Assembly: GCF_006539565.1 (NCBI RefSeq)
Contig: NZ_BJNG01000042.1
Span: 1 to 52,809 of the forward strand
Direction: 5' to 3'
DNA: 52,809 nucleotides
Source of the DNA: Pseudonocardia hydrocarbonoxydans
GTDB lineage: Bacteria; Actinomycetota; Actinomycetes; Mycobacteriales; Pseudonocardiaceae
Below, one piece after another: positions 38,723 to 46,741 of the stretch. The translations under genes and the position numbers were made by a program. The notes under the pieces are model-generated. The model made no database searches and was not told the DNA's origin. It saw only the letters and a program-made list of their open reading frames with translations. Numbering within the stretch: the stretch's first letter is position 1; every line of letters starts with the position of its first letter.

Positions 38723-39574
38723 ATGAACGGCCTCAGGACCGCGCTGCTGCTCGGCGGGATGGGCGGTCTGCTCCTGCTCGTCGGGTCGATGTTCGGCCGC
38801 ACCGGGCTGCTGGTCGCCGTCGTCGCCGCGTTCGCGATCAACGGATGGGCCTACTTCCACTCCGACAAGGTGGCGCTGCGCGCGATGCACGCGCGGCCCG
38901 TCACCGAGGCGGAGCACCCGGTGATGTACCGGATCGTCCGCGAGCTCTCCCGCGCCGCCCGCATGCCGATGCCGCGGCTCTACATCTCCCCGACCGCAGC
39001 GCCCAACGCGTTCGCCACCGGCCGCAGCCCGCGCCACGCCGCGGTCTGCGCCACCACCGGCCTGCTCGACCTCCTCGACGAGCGCGAGCTGCGGGCCGTG
39101 CTGGGCCACGAGCTCTCGCACGTGTACAACCGCGACATCCTGATCTCGTCGGTGGCCGGGGCGCTCGCCACCGCGATCGGCTTCCTGGCGAACCTGGCGA
39201 TGTTCTCCAGTCTCTTCGGCGGGGGCGACGACGACCGCCCCAACCCGGTCGCGATGCTGCTGATCGCCCTGCTCGCCCCGGTGGCCGCGGGGCTGGTGCA
39301 GATGGCGGTGAGCCGGTCGCGGGAGTACCAGGCCGACGCGAGCGGCGCGGCGCTGACCGGCGACCCGCTCGCGCTGGCGTCGGCCCTGCGCAAGCTGGCG
39401 GTCGGCACCCAGCTCGCCCCGCTGCCGCCCGACCCGCAGCTCACCGCGCAGTCGCACCTGATGATCGCCGGCCCGTTCCGGGCGGGGGAGCACCTGGCCC
39501 GGCTGTTCGCCACCCACCCGCCGATGGCCGACCGCATCAGGCGGCTGGAGGAGATGGGCCTGCACCGGCACTGA
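38723..39574 (+). CDS. htpX: HtpX-type zinc metalloprotease (M48B)
   Basis: 283 residues. Two N-terminal helices (about 4-35), then the protease domain with [20 protein letters not shown] (HExxH), two more hydrophobic helices and [15 protein letters not shown] with the third zinc ligand Glu. It degrades misfolded membrane proteins. GGAAGGGACGG precedes ATG 38723. Transcription from an ECF-type promoter is likely. The stop abuts the convergent AHSA1 gene with no spacing. Confidence 0.92.
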   Translation: MNGLRTALLLGGMGGLLLLVGSMFGRTGLLVAVVAAFAINGWAYFHSDKVALRAMHARPVTEAEHPVMYRIVRELSRAARMPMPRLYISPTAAPNAFATGRSPRHAAVCATTGLLDLLDERELRAVLGHELSHVYNRDILISSVAGALATAIGFLANLAMFSSLFGGGDDDRPNPVAMLLIALLAPVAAGLVQMAVSRSREYQADASGAALTGDPLALASALRKLAVGTQLAPLPPDPQLTAQSHLMIAGPFRAGEHLARLFATHPPMADRIRRLEEMGLHRH

Positions 39575-40351
39575 TCACGAACCCGCCGGGGCGGACTCCG
39601 GGGCCGGGAAGAGCCGCGTCAGCCACTCCTGCCACGCCGTCGTGAGCGCCCCGGCGTCGACCGGCTCGCCGTAGAAGTAGTGGTACGCGCTGACCCCGCA
39701 CCCCTGCTCGCCCTCCACGCCGATGCGGTGCAGCCCGTGCGCGGAGCGGACGCCGAGGAACTCCGGGCTCGCGACGTCGACCACCCCGGTGACCGCGGGC
39801 GGCCCGTCGGGAGCGAGCGTCACCTCGTCGCCGACGGCCGGGTGCCGGTCGAGCCGCAGCGCCGCGTGCAGCATCGGCCAGACGTCCGCGGGCCGGCCGG
39901 GCGTGAACGTCATCACCAGCGCGTTGCGCACCGGCTGCCCGGCGAAGTGGGCCAGGTAGGTGCGCAGGTTGCCGAAGAACAGGTCCCAGCCCCGGTCGAA
40001 GCCGTCGTACTCCTGCTCCCAGCCCTCGTCGGTGAACCCGCTCTGGACGAAGCGCAGCACGGTGCCGCCCCCGTCGCGGCCCTCGACGAGGAACTCGAAC
40101 GCGTAGTCGGCGCCCTGCTCGGGGGGCCCGGCCGAGCCGTAGGCGAACCGCTTGCCGGGCTCCCACGCCGTCACGCGGCCGGTGGCCCCGGCGCCGCTGC
40201 CGAAGTCGGCCGAGACGGCGCCGCCCTCGCGCGGTTCCACGCTGTGCGGCACGAACCAGGTCGAGATGCCGGGGCCGGTGGCGATGGCCTCCCAGACCTG
40301 CTCGGGGCTCGCGTCGAGCTCGACGGACCTCTCCAGGCGGCGGTCGTTCAC
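39575..40351 (-). CDS. AHSA1/SRPBCC-domain protein
   Basis: 258 residues with START-like domain signatures: LERSVELDASPEQVWEAIAT, GISTWFVPHSVEP and TVLRFVQSGF. A second, less clear SRPBCC-like half follows (ALVMTFTPGRPADVWPMLHA). Members bind hydrophobic ligands; function unknown. Its GTG start overlaps the ArsR-family gene (GTGA), a very common pairing, so it is probably the regulator's operon partner and is autoregulated with it. Confidence 0.8.
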   Translation of the reverse strand: MNDRRLERSVELDASPEQVWEAIATGPGISTWFVPHSVEPREGGAVSADFGSGAGATGRVTAWEPGKRFAYGSAGPPEQGADYAFEFLVEGRDGGGTVLRFVQSGFTDEGWEQEYDGFDRGWDLFFGNLRTYLAHFAGQPVRNALVMTFTPGRPADVWPMLHAALRLDRHPAVGDEVTLAPDGPPAVTGVVDVASPEFLGVRSAHGLHRIGVEGEQGCGVSAYHYFYGEPVDAGALTTAWQEWLTRLFPAPESAPAGS

Positions 40352-40935
40352 GGGCTGTCTCCGATCATGGGATGGACGGCGACGACGATCCGGTGCGGCC
40401 GGCCGTCGGGTGCGCCGTCGTCGTGGTATCTGCCGACCAGTGCGGTGACGGCGGTGGCGAGCTCCTCGGCGAACGCGGCCCGGTCGGCGGCGGAGGCGAA
40501 GCGGACCTCGCCGTCGATCGCGAGGGTGGCCAGGCGCTTGTCGGCCCTCCTGGCCCCGGCGATCAGCTCGCCGACCTCGCGGACGGTCCGCGCGGCGACG
40601 GCCACGAGCCAGCGGGCGGAGAGCCGGTCGGGGGAGCGGCGGGGGTCGGGCGCCATCGCGCCCAGCGTCGAGGGGGAGATGACGAAGCTGGCGGCGGTCG
40701 CCCGCATCACCCGCTCGGTCATGTTGCCCCGCCGCCGCTCCTCCACCAGCTCGACGAGCCCGTGCTCCTCCAGCGTGCGCAGGTGGTAGTTGACCTTCTG
40801 GCGGCTCAGGCCGACGGCCGCGGCCAGCGTCGTCGCCGATCCCGGCTCGACGAGCGCGGCGAGCAGCCGGGCGCGGATCGGGTCGAGGGAGACACCGGCC
40901 GCGGCCGGGTCGTCGATGACGGTGAGCTCCTGCAC
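40348..40935 (-). CDS. ArsR-family winged-helix regulator
   Basis: 195 residues. N-terminal winged HTH: DPIRARLLAALVEPGSATTL, VGLSRQKVNYHLRTLEEHGL and the wing VEERRRGNMTERVMRA. No metal-binding Cys cluster, so it is not a classical metal sensor. The C-terminal 110 residues are of unclear role. It heads a two-gene operon with the AHSA1 protein. GTG 40935 lies 6 nt after a GACGTT box spaced 17 nt from TTGACA. Confidence 0.85.
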   Translation of the reverse strand: MQELTVIDDPAAAGVSLDPIRARLLAALVEPGSATTLAAAVGLSRQKVNYHLRTLEEHGLVELVEERRRGNMTERVMRATAASFVISPSTLGAMAPDPRRSPDRLSARWLVAVAARTVREVGELIAGARRADKRLATLAIDGEVRFASAADRAAFAEELATAVTALVGRYHDDGAPDGRPHRIVVAVHPMIGDSP

Positions 40936-40941
40936 CGCGAG

Positions 40942-40970
40942 AACGTCCCACCGACAAGAAAAGTTGTCAA
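40942..40970 (-). promoter_or_regulatory. Promoter and inverted-repeat operator of the ArsR/AHSA1 operon
   Basis: On the minus strand TTGACA (40970-40965) is 17 nt from GACGTT (40947-40942), which is 6 nt before the GTG. The -35 overlaps GACAA-gaaaag-TTGTC (40953-40968), a perfect inverted repeat suited to a winged-helix dimer and therefore to autorepression. Confidence 0.5.
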
Positions 40971-41530
40971 GGAGTCCGGCCGAACCGCCCGAGCAGCTCC
41001 GCCTGCGCGCCGCTGCCGGCCGGCACCTCGACGCGCGGCCCGATCACGCCGATCCGCTGGTAGAGCGCCTCGGTCTCCTCGACGTACCAGGCCAGCAGCG
41101 CCTCGACGACCTCCCCGTCGAGCGTCTCGTCGGTGCCCAGCGCGCGGGCGAGGTCCCAGGCGTGGACGAGGTGGTCGGCGGAGAGTTGCAGCACGTACTC
41201 GCTCGCGGGCCGGTCGCCGAACGACAGGTGCGCCGTGCCCTCCACCGCGCCCTCGGCGAGGACGGCGGCGAGCGCGGCGGCCGCGGCCTCGTCGTAGGTG
41301 CCCACGGGGTCGGGGCCAAGCAGATCACCGTCGAAGCGGTCGCCGACCTCCTCGACCGTCGCGCCGCCGAGCAGCAGCGGGGTCCACCGCTCCTCGTTGA
41401 CGAGGTGGTTGACCAGCTCGCGCACGTCCCAGCCGGGGTTGACGGTGGGTGCGTCCCACCGGCCGTCGACGGCGTGCACGCGCTCGCCGAACGCTGCGCT
41501 GCACCGGGTGTAGATCTCGCGGACGTCCAT
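40967..41530 (-). CDS. TIGR03086-type DinB/maleylpyruvate isomerase-fold protein
   Basis: 187 residues. WDVRELVNHLVNEERWTPLL and LQLSADHLVHAWDLARALG carry the His residues of the mycothiol-dependent enzyme fold (DinB four-helix bundle, metal binding). Substrate unknown; mycothiol-linked detoxification is plausible in an actinobacterium. ATG 41530. The stop codon overlaps the ArsR operator downstream. Confidence 0.8.
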   Translation of the reverse strand: MDVREIYTRCSAAFGERVHAVDGRWDAPTVNPGWDVRELVNHLVNEERWTPLLLGGATVEEVGDRFDGDLLGPDPVGTYDEAAAAALAAVLAEGAVEGTAHLSFGDRPASEYVLQLSADHLVHAWDLARALGTDETLDGEVVEALLAWYVEETEALYQRIGVIGPRVEVPAGSGAQAELLGRFGRTP

Positions 41531-41605
41531 GCGCCGATTGTGCGACGGGCCCGCGCCCCTGTCGTCGTCCATCCGGGATCCCCCGCTGGTGCATGCTGTC
41601 CTCGC

Positions 41606-41619
41606 CCGGTGATCACCGG
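41606..41619. promoter_or_regulatory. Perfect 14-bp palindrome CCGGTGATCACCGG
   Basis: It lies in the 208-bp divergent gap between the DinB-fold and VOC genes, 76 bp from one start and 119 bp from the other. It could be an operator for either gene; the binding protein is unknown. Confidence 0.35.
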
Positions 41620-41738
41620 CCCGGCGCCACCCACGGATCGGCGACCCGGTGGATCGCTGAGGCCCCTTCGTCCGTCGCGCGGACCGCCGGAGCACCCCGC
41701 TCCGCCGCCCACCCGACGCACGACACCGGAGGACCCTC

Positions 41739-42074
41739 GTGACGACCACGTTCGACCACACCGTCATCGCCGCGCGCGACCGCACCGGGTCGGCGCGCTT
41801 CTACCGCGACCTGTTCGAGCTGGCCGAGGCCCCGTCCTGGGGCCCGTTCACCAACGTCCTGCTCGACGACGGCGTGCTGCTGCGGTTCGCCGAGCCGCCC
41901 GTGCAGATCCAGATGCAGCACTACGCGTTCCTTGCCGACGACGAGCTGTTCGACCGCGCCTACGTCCGCCTGGTCGACGGCGGTGTCGAGCACCGGGTCG
42001 ACCCGCAGCTCACCCGGCCCGGCGAGACGAACACCGAGCACAGCCTGAAGATGATCACCCGGCCGTACCTCTGA
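41739..42074 (+). CDS. VOC-family (glyoxalase/bleomycin-resistance fold) protein with internal deletion
   Basis: 111 residues. TTFDHTVIAARDRTGSARFY and FYRDLFELAEAPSWGPF are typical VOC openings, and HYAFLADDELFDRAYVR follows. Where relatives read about GGRGVYFxDPDGHxLEIITRPY, this one goes straight from NTEH to SLKMITRPYL, missing about a dozen residues and the metal-binding Glu. Activity is doubtful. GTG 41739 has GGAGG at 7 nt. The 3' end overlaps the next gene on the other strand by 20 bp. Confidence 0.75.
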   Translation: MTTTFDHTVIAARDRTGSARFYRDLFELAEAPSWGPFTNVLLDDGVLLRFAEPPVQIQMQHYAFLADDELFDRAYVRLVDGGVEHRVDPQLTRPGETNTEHSLKMITRPYL

Positions 42075-42615
42075 CGGAGCCGGCCAGCACCGTGGCGGCC
42101 AGCGCCGTGCGGTGGTCCTTGGCCCACGGCGGGCCGAGGACCGCCCGCGGGCCGCGCAGCACCTCGTCGGCCCGGTCGCCCAGCAGGTCCGCGGCGCGGC
42201 GCTCGGCGTCGGCGTCGTAGAGGTGGACCTCCCACCCGCGGTCGCGGGCGAGGTCGTCGAGCACCTGCCGGTACATGACGGAGTCGGCCCGGGCCTCGTA
42301 GGGCACGCGGCGCAGGGTCGCGATGTCGGTCGGGAAGTCGGGTGACCAGGCCCGCAGCGACAGCGACACGACCGGGCCCACCGCCGCGGCGAGGTCGTCG
42401 AGCGCGGCGGCGCCCGCCCGCACGGCCGAGGCCCGGACGCGGGCGACGAGCGCCGCCGCGCCCGCGTCGTCCAGATGGGCGCCCTCGTGGTGGATCGGGG
42501 CGGTCGGCACGCCGGGCTCGACCAGCTCGATCCGCCGCCGGTCGACGACCCGGTGGCCGGCCCCGGCCGTCACCACCACCGCCCAGCCGAGGTGGTGGGC
42601 GACGCCGACTCGCAC
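42055..42615 (-). CDS. Conserved hypothetical protein
   Basis: 186 residues, soluble. The N-terminus VRVGVAHHLGWAVVVTAGAG with VVDRRRIELVEPGVP resembles a widespread uncharacterised bacterial family; the middle is Ala-rich helix, and the C-terminal half has YRQVLDDLARDRGWEVHLYD and GPPWAKDHRTALAATVL. No catalytic motif can be named. GTG 42615 is chosen because the preceding DNA no longer has coding character. Its end overlaps the VOC gene. Confidence 0.65.
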   Translation of the reverse strand: MRVGVAHHLGWAVVVTAGAGHRVVDRRRIELVEPGVPTAPIHHEGAHLDDAGAAALVARVRASAVRAGAAALDDLAAAVGPVVSLSLRAWSPDFPTDIATLRRVPYEARADSVMYRQVLDDLARDRGWEVHLYDADAERRAADLLGDRADEVLRGPRAVLGPPWAKDHRTALAATVLAGSVRGTAG

Positions 42616-42806
42616 GGCTACCGCTCGTCGGTGAACTGCATCTGAGCAGGCACGATGCCGAGAATATCCCAGTGATCCGGCGTTGCGTGGTGTGGTGTGA
42701 CGCGGGGTGTCGACCGGTGTCGGCACTGTTCTGTACCGGATCTGTGCCGCCCTTCCTCGTGGCTCGCTCGGGGAATGGGCGCAACTCGGTGCTCCGTGCG
42801 GTGTAA

Positions 42807-42826
42807 CGGCGCCGCTGAGGGCGCCG
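42807..42826. other. Hairpin CGGCGCC-GCTGAG-GGCGCCG
   Basis: A perfect 7-bp stem with a 6-nt loop, in the 256-bp gap before the small membrane-protein gene. It may be a leader structure. Nothing else is seen in this gap. Confidence 0.35.
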
Positions 42827-42871
42827 AAGTGACCGGCAGGGATGGACGGCCTCAGCGGAGGGGGAGCGGCG

Positions 42872-43228
42872 TTGTCTGATCGCGTTGGACACTCGGTGAA
42901 CTGGGGTCCGGTCACGACCCATCACGCACGCGAGAAGATGATCATTCGTCCGTTCCTCTCCGTGCGTTCCTGGATGATCGTCACCGCTGCCCTTCTGGTG
43001 CTGGCGGCCGTACTCGCCATCACGAACGGTTCAAGCGCCGGGGGGCCTGTCTTCGTGGCGGCCGTGATTTCTGCGTGTGTCGTGTCCCGGTCTGCGCACA
43101 AGTGGCGGGAGTACAACGACGCGGTGGCCGCCAACAAGGCCAAGGCCAAGCGGGCGGAGGAGGACGAGCAGGATCGAGCGCTCTACCGCAGGTGGCTGCG
43201 CGAGCAGGCGGGCAAGGACCCTGAGTAG
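42872..43228 (+). CDS. Small two-helix membrane protein, hypothetical
   Basis: 118 residues from TTG 42872, which has GGAGGGGGAG 5 nt upstream. ATG 42842 (ten codons earlier) and ATG 42938 are alternatives. Two hydrophobic segments (about 34-51 and 57-71) are followed by a highly charged helical tail rich in Lys, Arg and Glu (NKAKAKRAEEDEQDRALYRR), probably cytoplasmic and coiled. No family recognised. It lies in a gene-poor stretch next to a mobile element. Confidence 0.55.
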   Translation: MSDRVGHSVNWGPVTTHHAREKMIIRPFLSVRSWMIVTAALLVLAAVLAITNGSSAGGPVFVAAVISACVVSRSAHKWREYNDAVAANKAKAKRAEEDEQDRALYRRWLREQAGKDPE

Positions 43229-43446
43229 AGAGTCGGATCGACCGGGTCATCGCTCGGCCGGAATTCGCGTGCGGACAGGGGGACCGCTCCGATGCGAACG
43301 CGCGTCCGGCGATCGGAATGCCACCGCGGCGGGTCGTCTGTGCTGCTCCCCGTGTCGCGGCGTGCGGGCGGCTAGTGCGATTCGTGACGCGCTGCGCAGG
43401 CTCGCGTGACGACCGAACCTGTCGATCCGCTGCGCGGTCTGCGGAC

Positions 43447-44055
<609 letters not shown>

Positions 44056-44343
44056 ACGACGGCGGACGCGGCACCGGTACGCCCCACGACCGGCCCCGGT
44101 GCACCCGCTGTTCATCCGTGGCGACCGGCGACCCGTTCGCCGGGAGGATCTCCGGCACGACTTCGGCACGGTGCTGATCGTCGGGCGCGCGAAGCGTCAG
44201 GAGCGTGCAGCCCGCGATGAGCCACACGACTCCGACGATCACCCTCCACGCCGACGTCGGCTACTGGTCGGCCGCGATCGACCAGGCACGCAGACCCGGT
44301 CGACTCCGCGCTCCGTTGTACCGAGGTGTACCCGACCCCCCTG

Positions 44344-44367
44344 CCTGACCGGTTCGGGCAGGTCAGG
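44344..44367 (-). terminator. Terminator hairpin of yajQ
   Basis: CCTGACC and GGTCAGG form a perfect 7-bp stem with a 10-nt loop, beginning 9 nt after the yajQ stop. No U-run, as is usual in high-GC actinobacteria. Confidence 0.5.
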
Positions 44368-44376
44368 GCCGGTGGT

Positions 44377-44868
44377 TCATCGGTAGTTGGTGAACTGCAA
44401 CGCGATGCCGAAGTCCTTGCTCTTCAGCAGCGCGATGACGGCCTGCAGATCGTCCTTCTTCTTCCCGGTGACGCGCAGCTGGTCGCCCTGGACCTGGGCC
44501 TGCACGCCCTTGAACTTCTCGTCACGGATGGCCTTGCTGATCTCCTTGGCCTTGTCCTGCTCGATGCCCTGCAGGATCTTGCCGTTGACCTTGTAGACCT
44601 TGCCCGAGATCGCCGGCTCGCCCGCCTCGAACGCCTTCATGGAGATGCTGCGCTTGACCAGCTTCTCCTTGAACACCTCGACGGCCGCCAGCGCCCGCTC
44701 CTCGGTCTCGGACTCGATCGTCAGCGCCTCCTCGCCCGCCCACGCGATGGAGGTGTTGGTGCCGCGGAAGTCGAAGCGCTGCGAGAGCTCCTTCGCGGCC
44801 TGGTTGAGGGCGTTGTCGACCTCCTGCCGGTCGACCTTGCTCACGACGTCGAACGACGGGTCTGCCAT
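44377..44868 (-). CDS. yajQ: YajQ-family nucleotide-binding protein
   Basis: 163 residues, exactly the family length. [20 protein letters not shown] and [12 protein letters not shown] at the start and [15 protein letters not shown] at the end are near-invariant. Members bind nucleotides, and cyclic di-GMP in some species. AGGAGG lies 5-6 nt before ATG 44868. It is divergent from tRNA-Tyr; the mycobacterial Rv0566c homologue lies in the same neighbourhood as htpX. Confidence 0.95.
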   Translation of the reverse strand: MADPSFDVVSKVDRQEVDNALNQAAKELSQRFDFRGTNTSIAWAGEEALTIESETEERALAAVEVFKEKLVKRSISMKAFEAGEPAISGKVYKVNGKILQGIEQDKAKEISKAIRDEKFKGVQAQVQGDQLRVTGKKKDDLQAVIALLKSKDFGIALQFTNYR

Positions 44869-44919
44869 GCGGTCCTCCTGATCGCCGGGGCCGGGAGCGA
44901 ACCCGGTTTCCGGCTGTCG

Positions 44920-44925
44920 TATCCT
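44920..44925 (+). promoter_or_regulatory. Putative -10 box (TATCCT) of tRNA-Tyr
   Basis: TATCCT predicts a start near 44932, 17 nt before the mature tRNA 5' end. No clear -35. Confidence 0.45.
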
Positions 44926-44948
44926 TCTCCAGCGCTTCGGCGCACCGG

Positions 44949-45030
44949 GGCAGGTTGCCCGAGTGGCCAAAGGGAGCGGACTGTAAATCCGTCGGCTTAG
45001 CCTACGAAGGTTCGAATCCTTCACCTGCCA
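44949..45030 (+). tRNA. tRNA-Tyr (anticodon GUA)
   Basis: The 7-bp acceptor stem GGCAGGT/ACCTGCC is perfect. The anticodon loop CTGTAAA gives GUA. A long variable arm (class II), expected for bacterial tRNA-Tyr, and the T-loop GGTTCGAATCC are present. Discriminator A at 45030; CCA is not encoded. Its 3' end is the probable insertion site of the adjacent element. Confidence 0.97.
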
Positions 45031-45055
45031 CACCCCGCAGAAGCGGCCCCTGACC
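45023..45055. other. Probable attachment site (attL) at the tRNA-Tyr 3' end
   Basis: Tyrosine integrases of AICEs recombine within the 3' part of a tRNA and leave it intact. The integrase gene lies just downstream. The exact core cannot be set because no second copy of the tRNA 3' end is in the window, so attR must lie beyond 52809. Confidence 0.35.
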
Positions 45056-45085
45056 AGCAACAACACGGTCAGGGGCCGCTTCTGC
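45037..45085 (+). terminator. 19-bp perfect hairpin after tRNA-Tyr
   Basis: GCAGAAGCGGCCCCTGACC (45037-45055) and its exact complement (45067-45085) flank an 11-nt loop, 6 nt after the tRNA. It is probably the tRNA terminator although it lacks a U-run; it also separates the tRNA from the leftward integrase gene and lies in the likely att region. Confidence 0.7.
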
Positions 45086-45088
45086 GTC

Positions 45089-45150
45089 TGTCCGGCTGTG
45101 TCCGGCTCCAGACGGCTGTATACGGCCATCCACGGACGCATCACGGACGC
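45089..45150. repeat. Short direct repeats, possible integrase arm sites
   Basis: TGTCCGGCT at 45089 and 45099 (10-bp period) and CACGGACGC at 45131 and 45142 (11-bp period) lie between the att hairpin and the integrase stop. Helical spacing suits cooperative protein binding; Int or Xis binding is inference. Confidence 0.35.
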
Positions 45151-45152
45151 GA

Positions 45153-46535
45153 TCATGAACTCCCCTGCCTCAGCGCGTCCTCGACCCGGCGCCGGACCGT
45201 TGCATCCTGACCGGAGATGCACTTGGCGTAGACCCGGAGCAGGACGTCCACGCTGTGCCCCGCCCACGCGCCCACCTGGGGCGCCGGAACCCCACCGTTG
45301 AGCCACGTCGACACCGCGGCGTGCCGGAGGTCGTAGGGTCGGCGAGCCAACGGAGAGGCCGCCTCCTCCGCGCTCAGCGCAGCAGCACGAGCGACCGCCC
45401 AGCGCCGGCCGTACAGGCTCTCCGAGAGTGGGCCACCCCGCACACCGCGGAACAGCCGGCCATCCGGCGCGGTCCCATGGTCGTCGAGGTGTTGGTGCAG
45501 GAGCGCGGTCAACTCCGGGGGAGACGGCACCACCCGCACCTCCTCCATACCCCGGTGCTTCAACTGGCGAGGCTCCCGCCGTGTCCCGGACTCACTCCAC
45601 GAGCGTCCGGCCGACGGCGCCGACGTGCTCAGGTACAGCTCGCCCCACCCCTTCGACGGCAACGCCAGTGCGTCCTTGCGGAGATCGACCGCTTCCCCGG
45701 GCCGGAGCGCGGCGTAGTACATGACCCCGAAGAACGCGACCAGCCGCGGGCCGACCGGTTCCTGTGCCCGCACCGCGTCGAGCAGGGCACGAGCCTGCCC
45801 GTGGTTGATCACCACTCGGGGATTCACCGCCTCGGTGACCTTCGGCGCCCGCCACTTGATCGACGCGACCGGATTGCCGGATAGGTGCCCGAGCTCCACC
45901 GCGTACTCCACCGCGTTGTAGAAGATCGCCCGCTTCCGCGCCACCGTCGACGCCGCAGCCGGCTTCCCGTCCATCCGCAGCGCTAGGGCGTCGAGGGCCG
46001 GCCGCAGCACTCCCGGATCGGCGAGATCCCGTACCGGCCGGGTGTTTGCCGCCACCCACCGCTCAGCCCGCCGATGCACCTCGTCCGGTGGCCCGCTGGC
46101 CCGACGCCGCGCGTTGAACGACCACCCGTAGAGCGCCGCGCGCAGCGCCTCAGCACCGGGCCGGCTCTTGACCGACGACAGCAGCGCAGGCGTCACCGTC
46201 GCCAGCGAATCCGCGATGCCCTGGCGGCTCTTGCCCGCCGCGTGCGGCCACTTCATGTCCACGTAGGCGCAGGCGTGGTCGTACCAACTCACCGGAGTCT
46301 CGGCCGGGCGGTCCCAGGTCATCGGCCGCCCGGTAGCGACCGAGAACGGCTCACCACGCCGGGTCGCGGATACGAGATCGGACCGGAAGCTGTCGGCCAT
46401 CGCGCGCGTCGGGAAGCTGTCGTGCCACTCCTTGCGACCCACGAGCCAGCGCACCCGGTAGGTGGTGCCGCTTGGCCACACGCGTTTGCTGACACCCCAG
46501 ACGCGCACGCCGTACGTCGTCGGATCGCCGCTCAC
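45153..46535 (-). CDS. int: Tyrosine-type site-specific integrase
   Basis: 460 residues. N-terminal arm-binding region, a SAM-like core-binding domain around 140-220, then the catalytic domain: [14 protein letters not shown] (first Arg, near 277), [18 protein letters not shown] (HxxR, near 400), [17 protein letters not shown] (His and nucleophilic Tyr). It integrates and, with Xis, excises the element at tRNA-Tyr. ATG 46535 overlaps the xis stop (ATGA). Confidence 0.95.
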   Translation of the reverse strand: MSGDPTTYGVRVWGVSKRVWPSGTTYRVRWLVGRKEWHDSFPTRAMADSFRSDLVSATRRGEPFSVATGRPMTWDRPAETPVSWYDHACAYVDMKWPHAAGKSRQGIADSLATVTPALLSSVKSRPGAEALRAALYGWSFNARRRASGPPDEVHRRAERWVAANTRPVRDLADPGVLRPALDALALRMDGKPAAASTVARKRAIFYNAVEYAVELGHLSGNPVASIKWRAPKVTEAVNPRVVINHGQARALLDAVRAQEPVGPRLVAFFGVMYYAALRPGEAVDLRKDALALPSKGWGELYLSTSAPSAGRSWSESGTRREPRQLKHRGMEEVRVVPSPPELTALLHQHLDDHGTAPDGRLFRGVRGGPLSESLYGRRWAVARAAALSAEEAASPLARRPYDLRHAAVSTWLNGGVPAPQVGAWAGHSVDVLLRVYAKCISGQDATVRRRVEDALRQGSS

Positions 46536-46741
46536 GCCGCGTCCGCGAGCGAGGCCAACCAGGCGTCCAGATCATCGCGCCGGACCCGGATCGCGCCGTT
46601 CGGGAGCCGCACGCACCGTGGGGCCTTCCCGACCTGCCGCCACTGGTAGAACGTCGACCGCGCCACCTGCAGTTCCTCGCAGAGCTGGTCCACCGTCAGC
46701 TGCTCCACGACCGTCCGGGCCACCGTTGCCATGCGCTTCAC
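46532..46741 (-). CDS. xis: Excisionase-like helix-turn-helix protein (Xis)
   Basis: 69 residues, MerR/AlpA-type winged helix: LTVDQLCEELQVARSTFYQW and RLPNGAIRVRRDDLDAWLAS. It bends att DNA and turns the integrase toward excision. GTG 46741 (GGGGAGG 4 nt upstream) overlaps the rep stop; ATG 46732 is an alternative. The rep-xis-int order is that of pSAM2-family elements. Confidence 0.85.
   Translation of the reverse strand: MKRMATVARTVVEQLTVDQLCEELQVARSTFYQWRQVGKAPRCVRLPNGAIRVRRDDLDAWLASLADAA

Noticed and set aside
45153..46741. Ordinary prophage
   Set aside because: No capsid, terminase, portal or lysis genes are seen; RepSA-type, FtsK-type and Pra/KorSA-like genes point to an AICE instead.
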